A DNA stretch of 64,000 nt, taken from the NCBI RefSeq assembly GCF_023502395.1, contig NZ_JAMFMB010000016.1, forward strand, positions 45,298 to 109,297, given 5' to 3'. The stretch is from Ruegeria spongiae (GTDB taxonomy: Bacteria > Pseudomonadota > Alphaproteobacteria > Rhodobacterales > Rhodobacteraceae). The stretch's first letter is position 1; every line of letters starts with the position of its first letter. The notes below the pieces were generated by a model that saw only the letters and a list, made by a program, of their open reading frames with translations, had not been told where the DNA came from and made no database searches. Position numbers and translations under genes: made by a program. Positions 25,332-34,769 of the stretch are shown here, one piece after another.

Positions 25332-28300
25332 TTGCGCTTCACGAAACTCAGATTGACCGGCTTCAAGAGCTTTGTGGACCCGACCGATCTGGTGATCGCG
25401 GACGGGTTGACCGGCGTTGTCGGTCCCAACGGGTGTGGCAAGTCCAACCTGCTTGAAGCGCTGCGCTGGGTGATGGGCGAAAACCGCCCCAAGGCAATGC
25501 GCGGCGGCGGGATGGAGGATGTGATCTTTGCCGGGGCCGCGACCCGGCCCGCCCGCAACTTCGCCGAGGTGTCGCTGCTGCTCGACAATGGCGAACGGCT
25601 TGCGCCTGCGGGGTTCAACGATAGCGACAATCTGGAAATCGTGCGCCGGATCACCCGCGATGTGGGCAGTGCCTATAAGGCCAACAACAAGGATGTGCGC
25701 GCCCGCGATATCCAGATGTTGTTTGCCGATGCCTCGACCGGGGCGCATTCGCCCGCGTTGGTCCGGCAGGGGCAGATCTCGGAGCTGATCAACGCCAAAC
25801 CCAAGGCGCGGCGCCGTATTCTCGAAGAGGCGGCGGGCATCTCGGGGCTGTATCAGCGGCGGCATGAGGCCGAACTGAAGCTGAAAGGCACCGAGACCAA
25901 CCTGACCCGCGTCGACGATGTGCTGGAACAACTGGCCGCGCAGCTGGCGCAACTGGCCCGGCAGGCCCGGCAGGCGGCGCGCTATCGCGAGATCGGTGAA
26001 CAGCTGCGGCAGGCCGAGGGCATGCTGCTCTACCGGCGCTGGAAAGAGGCCGATGTGGCCCGCCTGACCGCCGAGGATGTGCTGCGTGACCGCACCACCG
26101 AGGCGGCCCGGGCCGAGGCTGCGGCCCGGCAGGCGGAAAAGACCCGTGCCGCCACCGAAGAGGCCCTGCCATCCCTGCGCGAGGAGGAAGCCATCGCGGC
26201 CGCAGTGCTGCAACGGCTGATCGTGGAACGCGGCGCGCTGGACGATCAGGAGGCCCGCGCGCGCCAGACGGTCGAGACCCTGACTGCCCGTGTTACCCAG
26301 CTAGGCCATGACATCGAACGCGAAGCGGGTTTGAACAAGGATGCGGGCGAAACCATCGAGCGCCTTGAATGGGAGGCGCGCGAACTTGCCAAGGCGGGCG
26401 AGGGGCATGACGAGCGGCTTGCCGAAGCGGCGGAAGCCGCCAGCGAGGCGGCGCAGGTCTTGCAGCAGCGCGAGGATCATCTCTCGCAGGTGACCGAGGA
26501 TGTGGCGCGCCTGGCCGCCCGCCACCAATCCGCACAGCGGCTGGTCCAGGATGGCCGCAAGACTTTGGCTCGCTCCGAAGGCGAAGAGACCAAGGCGCGC
26601 GCCGCGATGGAAGAGGCCGACCGCGCAGTGGCGCAGGCCGAAGAGGATTTCGATACCGCCCAACAGGCACAGGAAGAGGCGAGCGAAGCCGCCGAGGCCG
26701 CCGAAGAGGCGCTGGCCGCTGCTGATGAGCTGCGCAACGAGACGCAATCGCGCGAGGCCGAAGCCCGCGCGCAGCGCTCCGAAGCCGAAGGCGAGGCCGG
26801 GGCGATCCGGGCCGAAACCGCCGCTTTGGCCAAGCTGGTGGAACGCGACACTGCCGAGGGTGGGCAGGTTTTGGACCTGATGCGGGTGGCCGCAGGCTAT
26901 GAAAAGGCGCTGGGGGCAGCCCTGGCGGATGACCTGCGCGCGCCGATGGCCGATGATGATGGCCCCTCGGGCTGGGTTCAGATCGCGCGCTACGACGCGG
27001 ATCAACCCCTGCCGGACGGGGCCGAACCGCTGGCGCTGCATGTCTCGGGCCCCGACCGGCTGACCCGGCGCATCGGGCAGATCGGGCTGGTCGACAGCGA
27101 AGACGCAGCACGCTTGCAGCCCTTGCTGAAACCGGGACAACGGCTGGTCAGCCGTAGCGGTGACCTCTGGCGTTGGGACGGGTTCCGCGCCTGGGCTGAG
27201 GATGCGCCAAGCGCGGCTGCCTTGCGGCTGGAGCAGCTCAACCGGCTTGAGACGCTGAAACAGGAACTCAGCCGGGTCGAGGCGCAGGCGGATGGCGCCC
27301 GCGCCGCCCACGAGGCGCTGTCGCGGCAACTGGGTGAGGTGACCGAGGCCGACCGCCGCGCCCGCGATGCCCGCCGGGCTGCTGACCAACGCGTCGCCGA
27401 AGCCGCCCGCGCGCTGAGCCGGGCAGAGGCGGAACGCAATCTGTCGCAGGGCCGGTTGGAAACCCTGAGCCTTGCGGTGAACCGCCACAAAGAAGACGCG
27501 ATGGCCGCCCGCGCCAGCCTGAAAGAGGCCGAGGCCGGGCTGATCGATCTGGGCGATCTCGACACGGCGCGCGGCCATGTCGAGGATATCAAGCACACGG
27601 TCGAAGCAGCGCGGATCACCATGCTGACCCACCGCTCCAGCCATGACGAAGCCCGGCGCGAAGGCGAGGCGCGGACCCGGCGGTCGCAAGAGGTAACCAA
27701 GGATATCAGCGGCTGGCGGCACCGGCTGGACACCGCCGAAAAGCGGATTGCGGAACTGGCCGAACGCAAGGTGGGCTCTGAAGAGGAGCTGAGTGAGGCG
27801 ATGGCGGTCCCCGCTGAAATCGCAGAAGCCCGCGAGGAGTTGAGCGAACAGATCAGCACTGCCGAGGCCCGCAAAGCCACCGCCGGTGACGCGCTGGCCA
27901 GCGCCGAAACCGCGCAGCGCGAGGCGATGATCGCCGAACGCGACGCCGAACGACTGGCCTCTGAGGCGCGCGAGGCGCGCGCTGCGGCGGAGGCCCGTAC
28001 CGAGGCCGCGCGCGAGACAGTGAGCGCCGCCGCCGAGCGTATCGCCGAGGACCAGCAGCTGACCCCGAACCAGTTGCTCAACCAGTTGGATGCCGATCCC
28101 GACCGCATGCCCGATGCCGACACGCTCGAGGCCGAGGTCAACCGCCACAAGCGCCAGCGCGACGCCATGGGCGCGGTCAACCTGCGCGCCGAAGAAGACG
28201 CCCGCGAGGTGCAGGAAGAACATGACACCCTGCACTCCGAAAAGGCAGATCTGGAAGAGGCGGTGAAGACCCTGCGCAGCGGCATCGCCAGCCTCAACCG

Positions 28301-28787
28301 TGAAGGCCGCGAACGGCTGCTCACCGCGTTCGAGCAGGTGAATTCCAATTTCTCGATGTTGTTCAAGCACCTTTTTGGCGGTGGCGAGGCCAATCTGGTC
28401 ATGGTCGAAAGCGACGACCCGCTGGATGCCGGGCTTGAGATCATGTGCCAGCCGCCGGGCAAGAAACTGTCGACGCTCAGCCTGCTGTCGGGTGGTGAAC
28501 AGACATTGACCGCCATGGCGCTGATCTTTGCGGTTTTCCTGGCCAACCCGGCGCCGATCTGCGTGCTCGACGAGGTTGATGCACCGCTGGACGATGCCAA
28601 CGTAACCCGTTTCTGCGACCTGCTGGACGAGATGTGCCGGCAGACAGAAACCCGCTTCCTGATCATCACCCACCATGCGGTGACGATGGCGCGGATGGAC
28701 CGGCTGTTCGGCGTCACCATGCAGGAACAGGGCGTCAGCCAACTGGTTTCGGTTGACCTCAAGAAGGCCGAGGCGATGGTGGCCTGA
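25332..28787 (+). CDS. smc: Chromosome segregation ATPase Smc
   Basis: Condensin core ATPase that compacts and helps segregate the chromosome with ScpA/ScpB. The 1151-aa product has Walker A GPNGCGKSN (31-39), a first coiled coil (about 170-500), a hinge (about 500-640), a second coiled coil, the signature LSLLSGGEQTL near 1055 and Walker B VLDEVDAPLDD near 1079. The coils are very Ala/Glu/Arg-rich. The start is TTG at 25332; no in-frame ATG or GTG is near, and its product MRFTKLRLTGFKSF is the family start. Long open frames on the other strand here are artefacts of its codon bias. Confidence 0.97.
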   Translation: MRFTKLRLTGFKSFVDPTDLVIADGLTGVVGPNGCGKSNLLEALRWVMGENRPKAMRGGGMEDVIFAGAATRPARNFAEVSLLLDNGERLAPAGFNDSDNLEIVRRITRDVGSAYKANNKDVRARDIQMLFADASTGAHSPALVRQGQISELINAKPKARRRILEEAAGISGLYQRRHEAELKLKGTETNLTRVDDVLEQLAAQLAQLARQARQAARYREIGEQLRQAEGMLLYRRWKEADVARLTAEDVLRDRTTEAARAEAAARQAEKTRAATEEALPSLREEEAIAAAVLQRLIVERGALDDQEARARQTVETLTARVTQLGHDIEREAGLNKDAGETIERLEWEARELAKAGEGHDERLAEAAEAASEAAQVLQQREDHLSQVTEDVARLAARHQSAQRLVQDGRKTLARSEGEETKARAAMEEADRAVAQAEEDFDTAQQAQEEASEAAEAAEEALAAADELRNETQSREAEARAQRSEAEGEAGAIRAETAALAKLVERDTAEGGQVLDLMRVAAGYEKALGAALADDLRAPMADDDGPSGWVQIARYDADQPLPDGAEPLALHVSGPDRLTRRIGQIGLVDSEDAARLQPLLKPGQRLVSRSGDLWRWDGFRAWAEDAPSAAALRLEQLNRLETLKQELSRVEAQADGARAAHEALSRQLGEVTEADRRARDARRAADQRVAEAARALSRAEAERNLSQGRLETLSLAVNRHKEDAMAARASLKEAEAGLIDLGDLDTARGHVEDIKHTVEAARITMLTHRSSHDEARREGEARTRRSQEVTKDISGWRHRLDTAEKRIAELAERKVGSEEELSEAMAVPAEIAEAREELSEQISTAEARKATAGDALASAETAQREAMIAERDAERLASEAREARAAAEARTEAARETVSAAAERIAEDQQLTPNQLLNQLDADPDRMPDADTLEAEVNRHKRQRDAMGAVNLRAEEDAREVQEEHDTLHSEKADLEEAVKTLRSGIASLNREGRERLLTAFEQVNSNFSMLFKHLFGGGEANLVMVESDDPLDAGLEIMCQPPGKKLSTLSLLSGGEQTLTAMALIFAVFLANPAPICVLDEVDAPLDDANVTRFCDLLDEMCRQTETRFLIITHHAVTMARMDRLFGVTMQEQGVSQLVSVDLKKAEAMVA

Positions 28788-28833
28788 TCGCCCCGGATTC
28801 GCATTTTCGGCGGATTTCTGCTAATATGCCCAT

Positions 28834-29211
28834 ATGCTCCGATTTTTTATTGTGTTTGTTCTTGTGGTTTCCGCCGGGGCGATTCGTGCCGATGAGGTGA
28901 ATTTGGGCAAAGTGGGTTGGTCCGGCTATGGCACTCATTTCAGGATGTTTTCTGACCGAAAGCCAAAAGTGTTGCGGCCCGCAACCCGCCGTCGCAGGGC
29001 GGCCAGGGTGCCAAATACGTTTTATGACAGGCTTAAGGGCGGCCTTTCGATGGGCGTATTCAAGCTGCGCCGCGAGGGCGATTTGTGCCTGAGCTTTCGC
29101 AAGACTTTCAGCCGCTGCGATCTGGCACTGACCGAGGATCGGCTGATCCTGTTCAACCGGCGCAGCAACGGACGGTTGCCGATGCGGATTCAACTGGGGC
29201 TCAGCCGATAG
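28834..29211 (+). CDS. Small secreted protein of unknown function, first of a related pair
   Basis: 125 aa with a cleavable-looking signal (MLRFFIVFVLVVSAGAIRAD). The mature protein is Arg-rich and has the core GDLCLSFRKTFSRCDLAL followed by RLILFN. The same pattern is in the next gene (GSICTAFDHGFNRCDLFV, RLILID). Two conserved cysteines suggest a disulfide in the periplasm. No named domain recognised. Confidence 0.7.
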   Translation: MLRFFIVFVLVVSAGAIRADEVNLGKVGWSGYGTHFRMFSDRKPKVLRPATRRRRAARVPNTFYDRLKGGLSMGVFKLRREGDLCLSFRKTFSRCDLALTEDRLILFNRRSNGRLPMRIQLGLSR

Positions 29212-29266
29212 CGGGCTCACCGCAACGTGACTCCCTTTGCGGCGCCGGGCAGGTCATGATGCCGGG

Positions 29267-29626
29267 ATGATACGCCTTGTCGTTCCCTTGCTGGTTCTGG
29301 GTCTGCCCGTGTGGGCGGCGGACTGGAGTCTGAGGCCGGGCGAAGAGCCGTTATCCAAAGCCGAGCTTGAGGCGTTCGAGGGTCGCACGCTGACCTTCTA
29401 CGACAACGGGCAATCCAGATATTCCGCCGAAGGTGCCTATTCCTATACCTATGCCGGTGGAGGCACCGCCTTTGGTACCTACCGAATTGCCGAAGATGGC
29501 AGCATTTGCACCGCTTTCGACCACGGGTTCAATCGCTGCGACCTGTTCGTGCATTGGGGCGGACGGCTGATCCTGATCGACGAAAAAGGCGAGCGTTTTC
29601 CGGTCCGACCCGAAGAGGGGTCATAG
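29267..29626 (+). CDS. Small secreted protein of unknown function, second of a related pair
   Basis: 119 aa with signal MIRLVVPLLVLGLPVWA; the start at 29267 gives a clean signal peptide, and the longer frame to 29237 does not. Mature regions include LSKAELEAFEGRTLTFYDNGQSRYS (residues about 29-53), FGTYRIAEDGSICTAFDHGF and NRCDLFV with RLILID. The C-terminal half aligns by eye with the preceding gene, so the two are paralogues. It overlaps the convergent transglycosylase by 6 bp. Confidence 0.72.
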   Translation: MIRLVVPLLVLGLPVWAADWSLRPGEEPLSKAELEAFEGRTLTFYDNGQSRYSAEGAYSYTYAGGGTAFGTYRIAEDGSICTAFDHGFNRCDLFVHWGGRLILIDEKGERFPVRPEEGS

Positions 29627-30790
29627 CTGGCGTAGTAGCGCGGGTGTTGGCCAGGCATCGGCGGGCAGCCCCAGCCGCTGCTGTTCGGTCTGCACCGCCG
29701 CTCGCGTGCGCGCGCCCAGAATGCCGTCCACCTCGCCCACATCATAGCCGCGCTCTTGTAGTTTGGCCTGTAGTTGTTTCATCTGCGCGCCATTGAGCCC
29801 GGTCTCTGGCGTGCCCGACTGATAGACCGGCGCGCCCTCAAGCTGGGTGGCGAAATAGGCGGCGGTCAGAACATAGACAAAGCTCTGGTTCCATTCGAAA
29901 TAAACGTTGAAATTCGGATAGGCGATAAAGGCCGGCCCCTTGTGCCCCTGCGGCAGGATGATCGTCGCCTGCATGTCACCTGCGGCCAGATCGCCCTCGC
30001 GCGCGGCCACACCCATGGCCTGCCATTCCGCGACGCTGCGCGGTTTCGAGGCACCGGTCAGCAACCAGTCCAGCGTGTCGGGCACCACCACTTCCTGCAG
30101 CCAGGGCTCATTCGCGCGCCACCCCATATGTTCCAGCATCTTGGCGCCGGACACCAGCGCATCGGGGGCCGAGCTTGCAAGTTCGACCTTGCCGCTGTCA
30201 TCGGCATCCACGCCGTTGACCAGAATGTCGCGCGGCAGCATCTGCACCATGCCAATCTCGCCCGCCCAGGCACCTTTGGTGCGGTCAGGGTCGAAATCGC
30301 CGCGCGCATGCAATTCCATCGCGGCAAAGATTTGCGGGCGGAACAGTTCCGGGCGGCGGCAGTCATGGGCCAGCGTCACCAGCGCGTTGCGGGTGTTGAA
30401 ATCACCCTGATAGCCGCCGTAATCGGTCTCGAACGCCCAGAAGGCCAGCAGAACCCCCCGGTTCACGCCATATTCCGCCTCGATCCGGTCAAAGACATCG
30501 CTGTATTTTTCTTCCATCGCCGCGCCCCGGTCGACGCGGTTCTGCGAGATCAGGCGGTTGGAGAAATTGATGAAGGGTTTCTGAAACACACCCTGCGCAC
30601 GATCAGCCCGCAGAACCTTGGGGTCCTGCCGCACTGTCTTGAAGAACGCATCAACCGTCTCGGGGTCAAGACCGGCGGTGGTGGCTTCGCTTTTCAGCGT
30701 GTCCACGAAGGTACCGAAATCGCCGCCGCATTGCGCCAGCGCCGGAGAGGCCCCCAGCAGGGCAAGGCCCAGGACAGTCGCTCTGATCAT
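29621..30790 (-). CDS. Lytic murein transglycosylase, MltB-type (SLT_2) with C-terminal peptidoglycan-binding domain
   Basis: 389 aa, periplasmic. Signal MIRATVLGLALLGASPALA; SLT_2 catalytic domain (about 25-310) with the likely catalytic Glu in LAFWAFETDYGG and IGMVQMLPRDIL; C-terminal PG-binding domain (about 330-389) with GYDVGEVDGILGARTRAAVQ. It cleaves glycan strands to give anhydro-muropeptides. It has no lipobox, so it is soluble rather than outer-membrane anchored. Confidence 0.9.
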   Translation of the reverse strand: MIRATVLGLALLGASPALAQCGGDFGTFVDTLKSEATTAGLDPETVDAFFKTVRQDPKVLRADRAQGVFQKPFINFSNRLISQNRVDRGAAMEEKYSDVFDRIEAEYGVNRGVLLAFWAFETDYGGYQGDFNTRNALVTLAHDCRRPELFRPQIFAAMELHARGDFDPDRTKGAWAGEIGMVQMLPRDILVNGVDADDSGKVELASSAPDALVSGAKMLEHMGWRANEPWLQEVVVPDTLDWLLTGASKPRSVAEWQAMGVAAREGDLAAGDMQATIILPQGHKGPAFIAYPNFNVYFEWNQSFVYVLTAAYFATQLEGAPVYQSGTPETGLNGAQMKQLQAKLQERGYDVGEVDGILGARTRAAVQTEQQRLGLPADAWPTPALLRQL

Positions 30791-30802
30791 TCTTGTCTCC
30801 TC

Positions 30803-31723
30803 TTACCTCAGCAGCGAGATTACGATTCCAAACATGACAAGACCAAGCGCCAATGCCCAGACCTGCCAGAGAATTTCCACCGCGCGCGCGATCTCTTGCG
30901 CGCCGATCTGTTTGCGGGCGCTCTCGTTCACCCAGGCCAGATGCCGAATCTGGCCGTGATAGCTGCGCGGACCGGCCAGCGCGACACCCAGCGCGCGCGC
31001 CATTGCCGCCTCGGGCCAGCCCGCGTTGGGCGAGACATGCCGCCGCGCGTCCTTCACGATATCGCGCCACTGCGATTGCCGGTTCGCCAGCAGCGCGATC
31101 ATCAGGCCGGTCAGCCGCGCGGGCACCTGGTTGAGCAGATCGTCCAGCCGGGCGGCAGCCCAGCCGAACTGTTCATATTTCTCGTTGCGATAGCCGATCA
31201 TGCTGTCGGCAGTGTTGACCGCTTTGTATAGCAGCAGGCCGGGAAGCCCGCCCAGCAGGAACCAGAAAGCAGGCGCGATCACCCCATCCGACAGGTTTTC
31301 CGAGGCGCTCTCGATGGCGGCGCGGGCAACCTGTGGCCCGTCCATCTCGCCGGTGTCGCGCGAGACGATGCGCGCGACGGTGCTGCGGGCCTCGGGCAGA
31401 GACAGGCGCAAGGCCTTTGCCACATCGCTTACGTGCTGGACCAGTGATTTCTGGGCCAGCAACACCGCGCAGCACAGGATTTCAACAACAGGCCCCAGCG
31501 CCGACAGGCCCCAGCCAATCAGCCAGGCCCCAAGTGCAAGCACCGTGGTGGCCGCCACGCCCTTGAGCCGTTTGTGTGCACCGCTGTTCAGGCGCTGGTC
31601 CAGAAACCGGACGCCATCGCCCAGCAGCACCGCCGGATGCCGCAGCCGCGACCAGAGCCAGCCCGGCTCGCCCAAAGCGGCGTCCAGCAGCATCGCGCAG
31701 GCCAGCAGGGCAGCGGTGTTCAT
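30803..31723 (-). CDS. cobD: Adenosylcobinamide-phosphate synthase (CobD/CbiB)
   Basis: Membrane enzyme that attaches (R)-1-amino-2-propanol O-phosphate to adenosylcobyric acid. 306 aa with several membrane helices; it begins [20 protein letters not shown] and contains [12 protein letters not shown] and [28 protein letters not shown] (spanning helix 4-5). Start at 31723 overlaps the cobC stop (ATGA). cobC and cobD together make and attach the aminopropanol arm of cobalamin. Confidence 0.94.
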   Translation of the reverse strand: MNTAALLACAMLLDAALGEPGWLWSRLRHPAVLLGDGVRFLDQRLNSGAHKRLKGVAATTVLALGAWLIGWGLSALGPVVEILCCAVLLAQKSLVQHVSDVAKALRLSLPEARSTVARIVSRDTGEMDGPQVARAAIESASENLSDGVIAPAFWFLLGGLPGLLLYKAVNTADSMIGYRNEKYEQFGWAAARLDDLLNQVPARLTGLMIALLANRQSQWRDIVKDARRHVSPNAGWPEAAMARALGVALAGPRSYHGQIRHLAWVNESARKQIGAQEIARAVEILWQVWALALGLVMFGIVISLLR

Positions 31724-32673
31724 AGCGCCGCCTCCAACCGCTCCCACCCCGATGCGGGGGGCAGGCCAAGGCGCAGGTAATGCGGCGAATAGGGAAAGAT
31801 GCGGCTCCAGATATGCGCTTTGGCCAATCGCTGCTGCCAGGTGGCGGCGTCGTTGACCCGGTAAAGACGGAACAGCGATGTGCCGCCCTCCAGTTCAGCG
31901 CCGGCGCGGGTCAGCAGCCGGTCCAGCCGCGCGGCGTCGCGGGTCAGTCGCGCCCGCGTCTGTGTGGCCCAGTCGGTGTCGCGCAAGGCTTGCGCGCCCG
32001 TTCGCAACGCTGGACCCGAAACAGCCCAGGGACCGGCCAGATCGGCAAGGCGGTCAATGATCTCGGGTTCCGCGATGGCAAAGCCGAGGCGCAGACCGGC
32101 AAGCCCCCAGAACTTGCCAAAGCTTTTCAGGATGATGGTGCCGGGCTGATCCGCCAGATGCACGAGGCTGCGCGACGGCATCACGTCGCAGAAGCTTTCG
32201 TCAATGACGCTCAAAGGTGTGGATGCGTCCCCTTCCGTCCAGACCCGCCCGTCGGGGTTGTTGGGGTGCACGAGCACGCGGGCCTCGGACGGGCCCGACC
32301 CTGTGACCTGCCAGCCTTGCGCGGCAAAGGCCGCAGCGTGCTCGTTATAGGTGGGCGTCGTGATCTGAACCCGGCCCGCCGGGGCCAGCGCGGGCAGCCG
32401 CGCGATCAGGGCCGAGGCTCCGGGAGCGGGCAGCAGGCGGGCATCGCCCGGTATCTGCCAGAATTGACGCGCGGCGGCCTCAAGTTCAGCAAAGGCGGCA
32501 TGGTCGGGAAGGGCTGTCCAATCCTCGGGCGAAAATGCGGGCAGGGGGTAGGGTTCGGGGTTGATACCGGTCGACAGGTCCAGCCAGCCCGCGCGGGTTC
32601 CGCCATGGGCCGCGATGGCTGCATCAATCCCGCCGCCGTGGTCCCGGGGTGCTCTGGAGTGGGTTGGTGACAT
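31720..32673 (-). CDS. cobC: Threonine-phosphate decarboxylase (CobC)
   Basis: PLP enzyme that decarboxylates L-threonine phosphate to aminopropanol phosphate for cobalamin. 317 aa of fold-type I aminotransferase type: [13 protein letters not shown] stretch ([10 protein letters not shown]), [11 protein letters not shown], and the PLP lysine in [18 protein letters not shown]. Of three near-start codons (TTG 32694, ATG 32682, ATG 32673), ATG 32673 has GGAT about 7 nt upstream and gives [14 protein letters not shown], the usual beginning. Translationally coupled to cobD. Confidence 0.9.
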   Translation of the reverse strand: MSPTHSRAPRDHGGGIDAAIAAHGGTRAGWLDLSTGINPEPYPLPAFSPEDWTALPDHAAFAELEAAARQFWQIPGDARLLPAPGASALIARLPALAPAGRVQITTPTYNEHAAAFAAQGWQVTGSGPSEARVLVHPNNPDGRVWTEGDASTPLSVIDESFCDVMPSRSLVHLADQPGTIILKSFGKFWGLAGLRLGFAIAEPEIIDRLADLAGPWAVSGPALRTGAQALRDTDWATQTRARLTRDAARLDRLLTRAGAELEGGTSLFRLYRVNDAATWQQRLAKAHIWSRIFPYSPHYLRLGLPPASGWERLEAAL

Positions 32674-32787
32674 TTGATCCATTTGTGCAATCAAGCCGGA
32701 GATGAGACAGCATTCCCCACCGTTTCAAGCGGAAATCCGCCTGTGACACAAGCGCGAAGGGCGTTCCAAGCCTCACTCAGAGACCCG

Positions 32788-32802
32788 TTAAGAGTTTGTT
32801 AA
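32788..32802. promoter_or_regulatory. CtrA-type site TTAA-N7-TTAA upstream of the receiver gene
   Basis: TTAA (32788-32791), seven bases, TTAA (32799-32802) match the full CtrA consensus spacing, in the gap between cobC and the receiver gene, about 75 bp before its start. Just downstream TGACCACATGACCA is a short direct repeat. A TTAA pair at this spacing is rare in GC-rich DNA. CtrA is a known master regulator in this group; binding here is inferred. Confidence 0.5.
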
Positions 32803-32876
32803 GCAAATGACCACATGACCAAAGGAGGGGAGTGGTGCCACCAGAACTGCCCTAGCGCCGGCACCCGTAGTTTGAG

Positions 32877-33239
32877 ATGAAGGTTTTGATTGTTGAAAGC
32901 AACCCGGGTCTGGGTTTGCTCTGGCAGCGCCACCTGCGGCGGCAGGGCGCTGAGGTCACGCTGGTGCCGTCACAAGAGTCGGCGATTTTGGCGCTCTACC
33001 GTGATGTGTTTGACATCATCGTTCTGGATCTTGTGCTGGAAGAGGGCAGCGCCCTGGCGGTTGCCGATTTCGCCAGTTACCGCCGTCCCGAGGCGCGGGT
33101 GATCTTTGTGACCAACACCACGTTCTTTTCCGACGGTTCGGTCTTTGCGCACAGCCCGAACGCCTGCGCTTTCCTGCAAAGCGAGATGCCGCCAGAGGAT
33201 CTGGCGGCCATGGTCGAGCATTACGCGGCGGGCCGCTGA
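32877..33239 (+). CDS. Stand-alone receiver-domain protein with atypical active site
   Basis: 120 aa comprising only a response-regulator fold, no output domain. The phospho-acceptor D51 is present (FDIIVLDLVLEEG) and T79 too, but the acidic pair at the start is reduced (IVESN, Glu7 only) and the Lys of the usual KP motif is Ser (AFLQSEMPP). So phosphorylation chemistry may be changed or absent. A CtrA-type box lies upstream. The end overlaps the convergent glutathione gene by 19 bp. Confidence 0.82.
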   Translation: MKVLIVESNPGLGLLWQRHLRRQGAEVTLVPSQESAILALYRDVFDIIVLDLVLEEGSALAVADFASYRRPEARVIFVTNTTFFSDGSVFAHSPNACAFLQSEMPPEDLAAMVEHYAAGR

Positions 33240-34210
33240 TTGCGCCCATGCGGTGCGTCATAATCCAGAACCGGATTGGTCGGAATGATCCGGTGCGGAT
33301 TGATGCTGTCATGGCTGTAGTGATAGTGGCGCACGATATGATCCATGTTCACCGTCTGCGCCACGCCCGTCCATTGATACAGCTCGCGCGTATAAGCCCA
33401 GAGATTGGGGTAATCCACCAGCCGGTTGCGGTTGCATTTGAAATGCAGGTGATAGACCGGATCGAAGCGGATCAGCGTGGTGAAGAGCCGCCAGTCAGCC
33501 TCGGTCAGGTGATCGCCCATCAGGTAGCGGTTGCGCGAAAGGTGGTCCTCAAGCCAGTCGAGACTGTCGAAGAGCGGGCCGATCGCTGCATCGTAGGCTG
33601 CCTGTGTCGTGGCAAATCCGGACTTATAGACGCCATTGTTGATGCTGTCGTAGATGCGGGCATTCACCTCTTCGATTGCGTCACGCATTTCCTCGGGCCA
33701 GAAATCAAGCGTGTTTCCGGTTAGCCCGTCGAATGCTGAATTGAACATACGGATGATCTCGGAGCTTTCGTTCGAGACGATGGTCTCGCGCTCCTTGTCC
33801 CAGAGGATCGGCACGGTGACGCGTCCGCTAAAGCTGGGGTCAGCCCTGGTATAGACCTGATGCGCGTGGGTCAGCCCATAAAGCGTGTCGCCTGTCGCGC
33901 CGTGCGCATCCGTCTCAAAGGTCCAGCCCTGACCCAGCATGTCGGGATGCACCACCGAGACCGAAATGTGATCGGCCAACCCTTTGAGTTGCCTGAATAT
34001 CAGGGTCCTGTGCGCCCAGGGGCAGGCCATGCTGACATAGAGGTGGTAGCGACCGGATTGGGCCGGAAAACCGGCCTCGCCCGAGGGGCCGGGGCTGCCA
34101 TCGGGTGTGATCCAGTTGCGGAACTTTGCCTCGCTGCGCTTGAACGCGCCGCCTGTTGCCTTGGTGTCATACCACTGGTCGTGCCACACGCCGTCGATCA
34201 AAAGACCCAT
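33221..34210 (-). CDS. Glutathionyl-hydroquinone reductase (Xi-class GST, YqjG/ECM4 type)
   Basis: Reduces glutathionyl-hydroquinones with glutathione, useful in aromatic degradation and oxidative stress. 329 aa; catalytic Cys63 in MACPWAHR; thioredoxin-like N-domain and helical C-domain with HLTEADWRLFTTLIRFDPVYHLHFKCN (positions about 236-262), a Xi-class hallmark. The ATG at 34210 is preferred over 34222, which has its ribosome-site only 1 nt away; GGAG lies about 11 nt before 34210. Confidence 0.92.
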   Translation of the reverse strand: MGLLIDGVWHDQWYDTKATGGAFKRSEAKFRNWITPDGSPGPSGEAGFPAQSGRYHLYVSMACPWAHRTLIFRQLKGLADHISVSVVHPDMLGQGWTFETDAHGATGDTLYGLTHAHQVYTRADPSFSGRVTVPILWDKERETIVSNESSEIIRMFNSAFDGLTGNTLDFWPEEMRDAIEEVNARIYDSINNGVYKSGFATTQAAYDAAIGPLFDSLDWLEDHLSRNRYLMGDHLTEADWRLFTTLIRFDPVYHLHFKCNRNRLVDYPNLWAYTRELYQWTGVAQTVNMDHIVRHYHYSHDSINPHRIIPTNPVLDYDAPHGRNQRPAA

Positions 34211-34418
34211 CTCGCTCTCCATTCCTGTGTTGTCCCAAACCTAGTCCCGAAGCGCGGTCTTGCCCAATGCCATCGGCGCGCAGCCCCCCTGCACCCATGC
34301 ACAGGCGATGAGGATTTGACGCAACGTGAACCCGATTTAACGCGGCCGTCATAAAATCTCAGCTTGATATATCCATATCCAGCGGCAGGATGAATCGGGC
34401 TGGAGTGAGGGGGGTCAC

Positions 34419-34769
34419 ATGAGCACTTATATGTCGAAAGAGATTCGCGACGGGCTTGAGGCTGCGCGGATTGCAGGGATGAAAAAGGCCAGCCGCCTGC
34501 GGGTGGAGGCAGGATCGGAGTATTTTCCGATACTGGGCCTGTGGCGCACCGGGTTTTCGGTCGAGGCCGCCGCCACGCCGATGCTGCGCGGTTTGGTCGA
34601 TCTGTATGACGGGGCGAACCATCTCTACCAATGCCTTATCGTGGCGTCGGAAGAAGAGGGTGGTGAAATGCGCTATGAGTTCAAGCGCAGCACGGCAGCA
34701 AGCGACAGCGCTCCGCTGGATTTCTACCGCGCGCCGGATGCGCCGATTGCACTGCTCGGCAAAGATTAG
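34419..34769 (+). CDS. Conserved hypothetical protein
   Basis: 116 aa starting MSTYMSKEIRDGLEAARI, soluble, with no membrane segments and an R/K-rich first third. I do not recognise it; similar short proteins exist in roseobacters as I recall. ATG at 34419 follows GAGGGGGG. The preceding ~200-bp gap holds no gene and I see no certain promoter. Confidence 0.65.
   Translation: MSTYMSKEIRDGLEAARIAGMKKASRLRVEAGSEYFPILGLWRTGFSVEAAATPMLRGLVDLYDGANHLYQCLIVASEEEGGEMRYEFKRSTAASDSAPLDFYRAPDAPIALLGKD

Noticed and set aside
26301..28742. Long open frames on the minus strand opposite smc (over 800 codons) and a second of 600 codons at 27002-28804
   Set aside because: They are mirror frames of the GC-rich, Ala/Glu-biased smc coils, with low-complexity, non-protein-like composition.
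32695..32876. Cobalamin riboswitch ahead of cobC
   Set aside because: I looked for the B12-box and the paired GC-rich core in the minus-strand leader and found neither.
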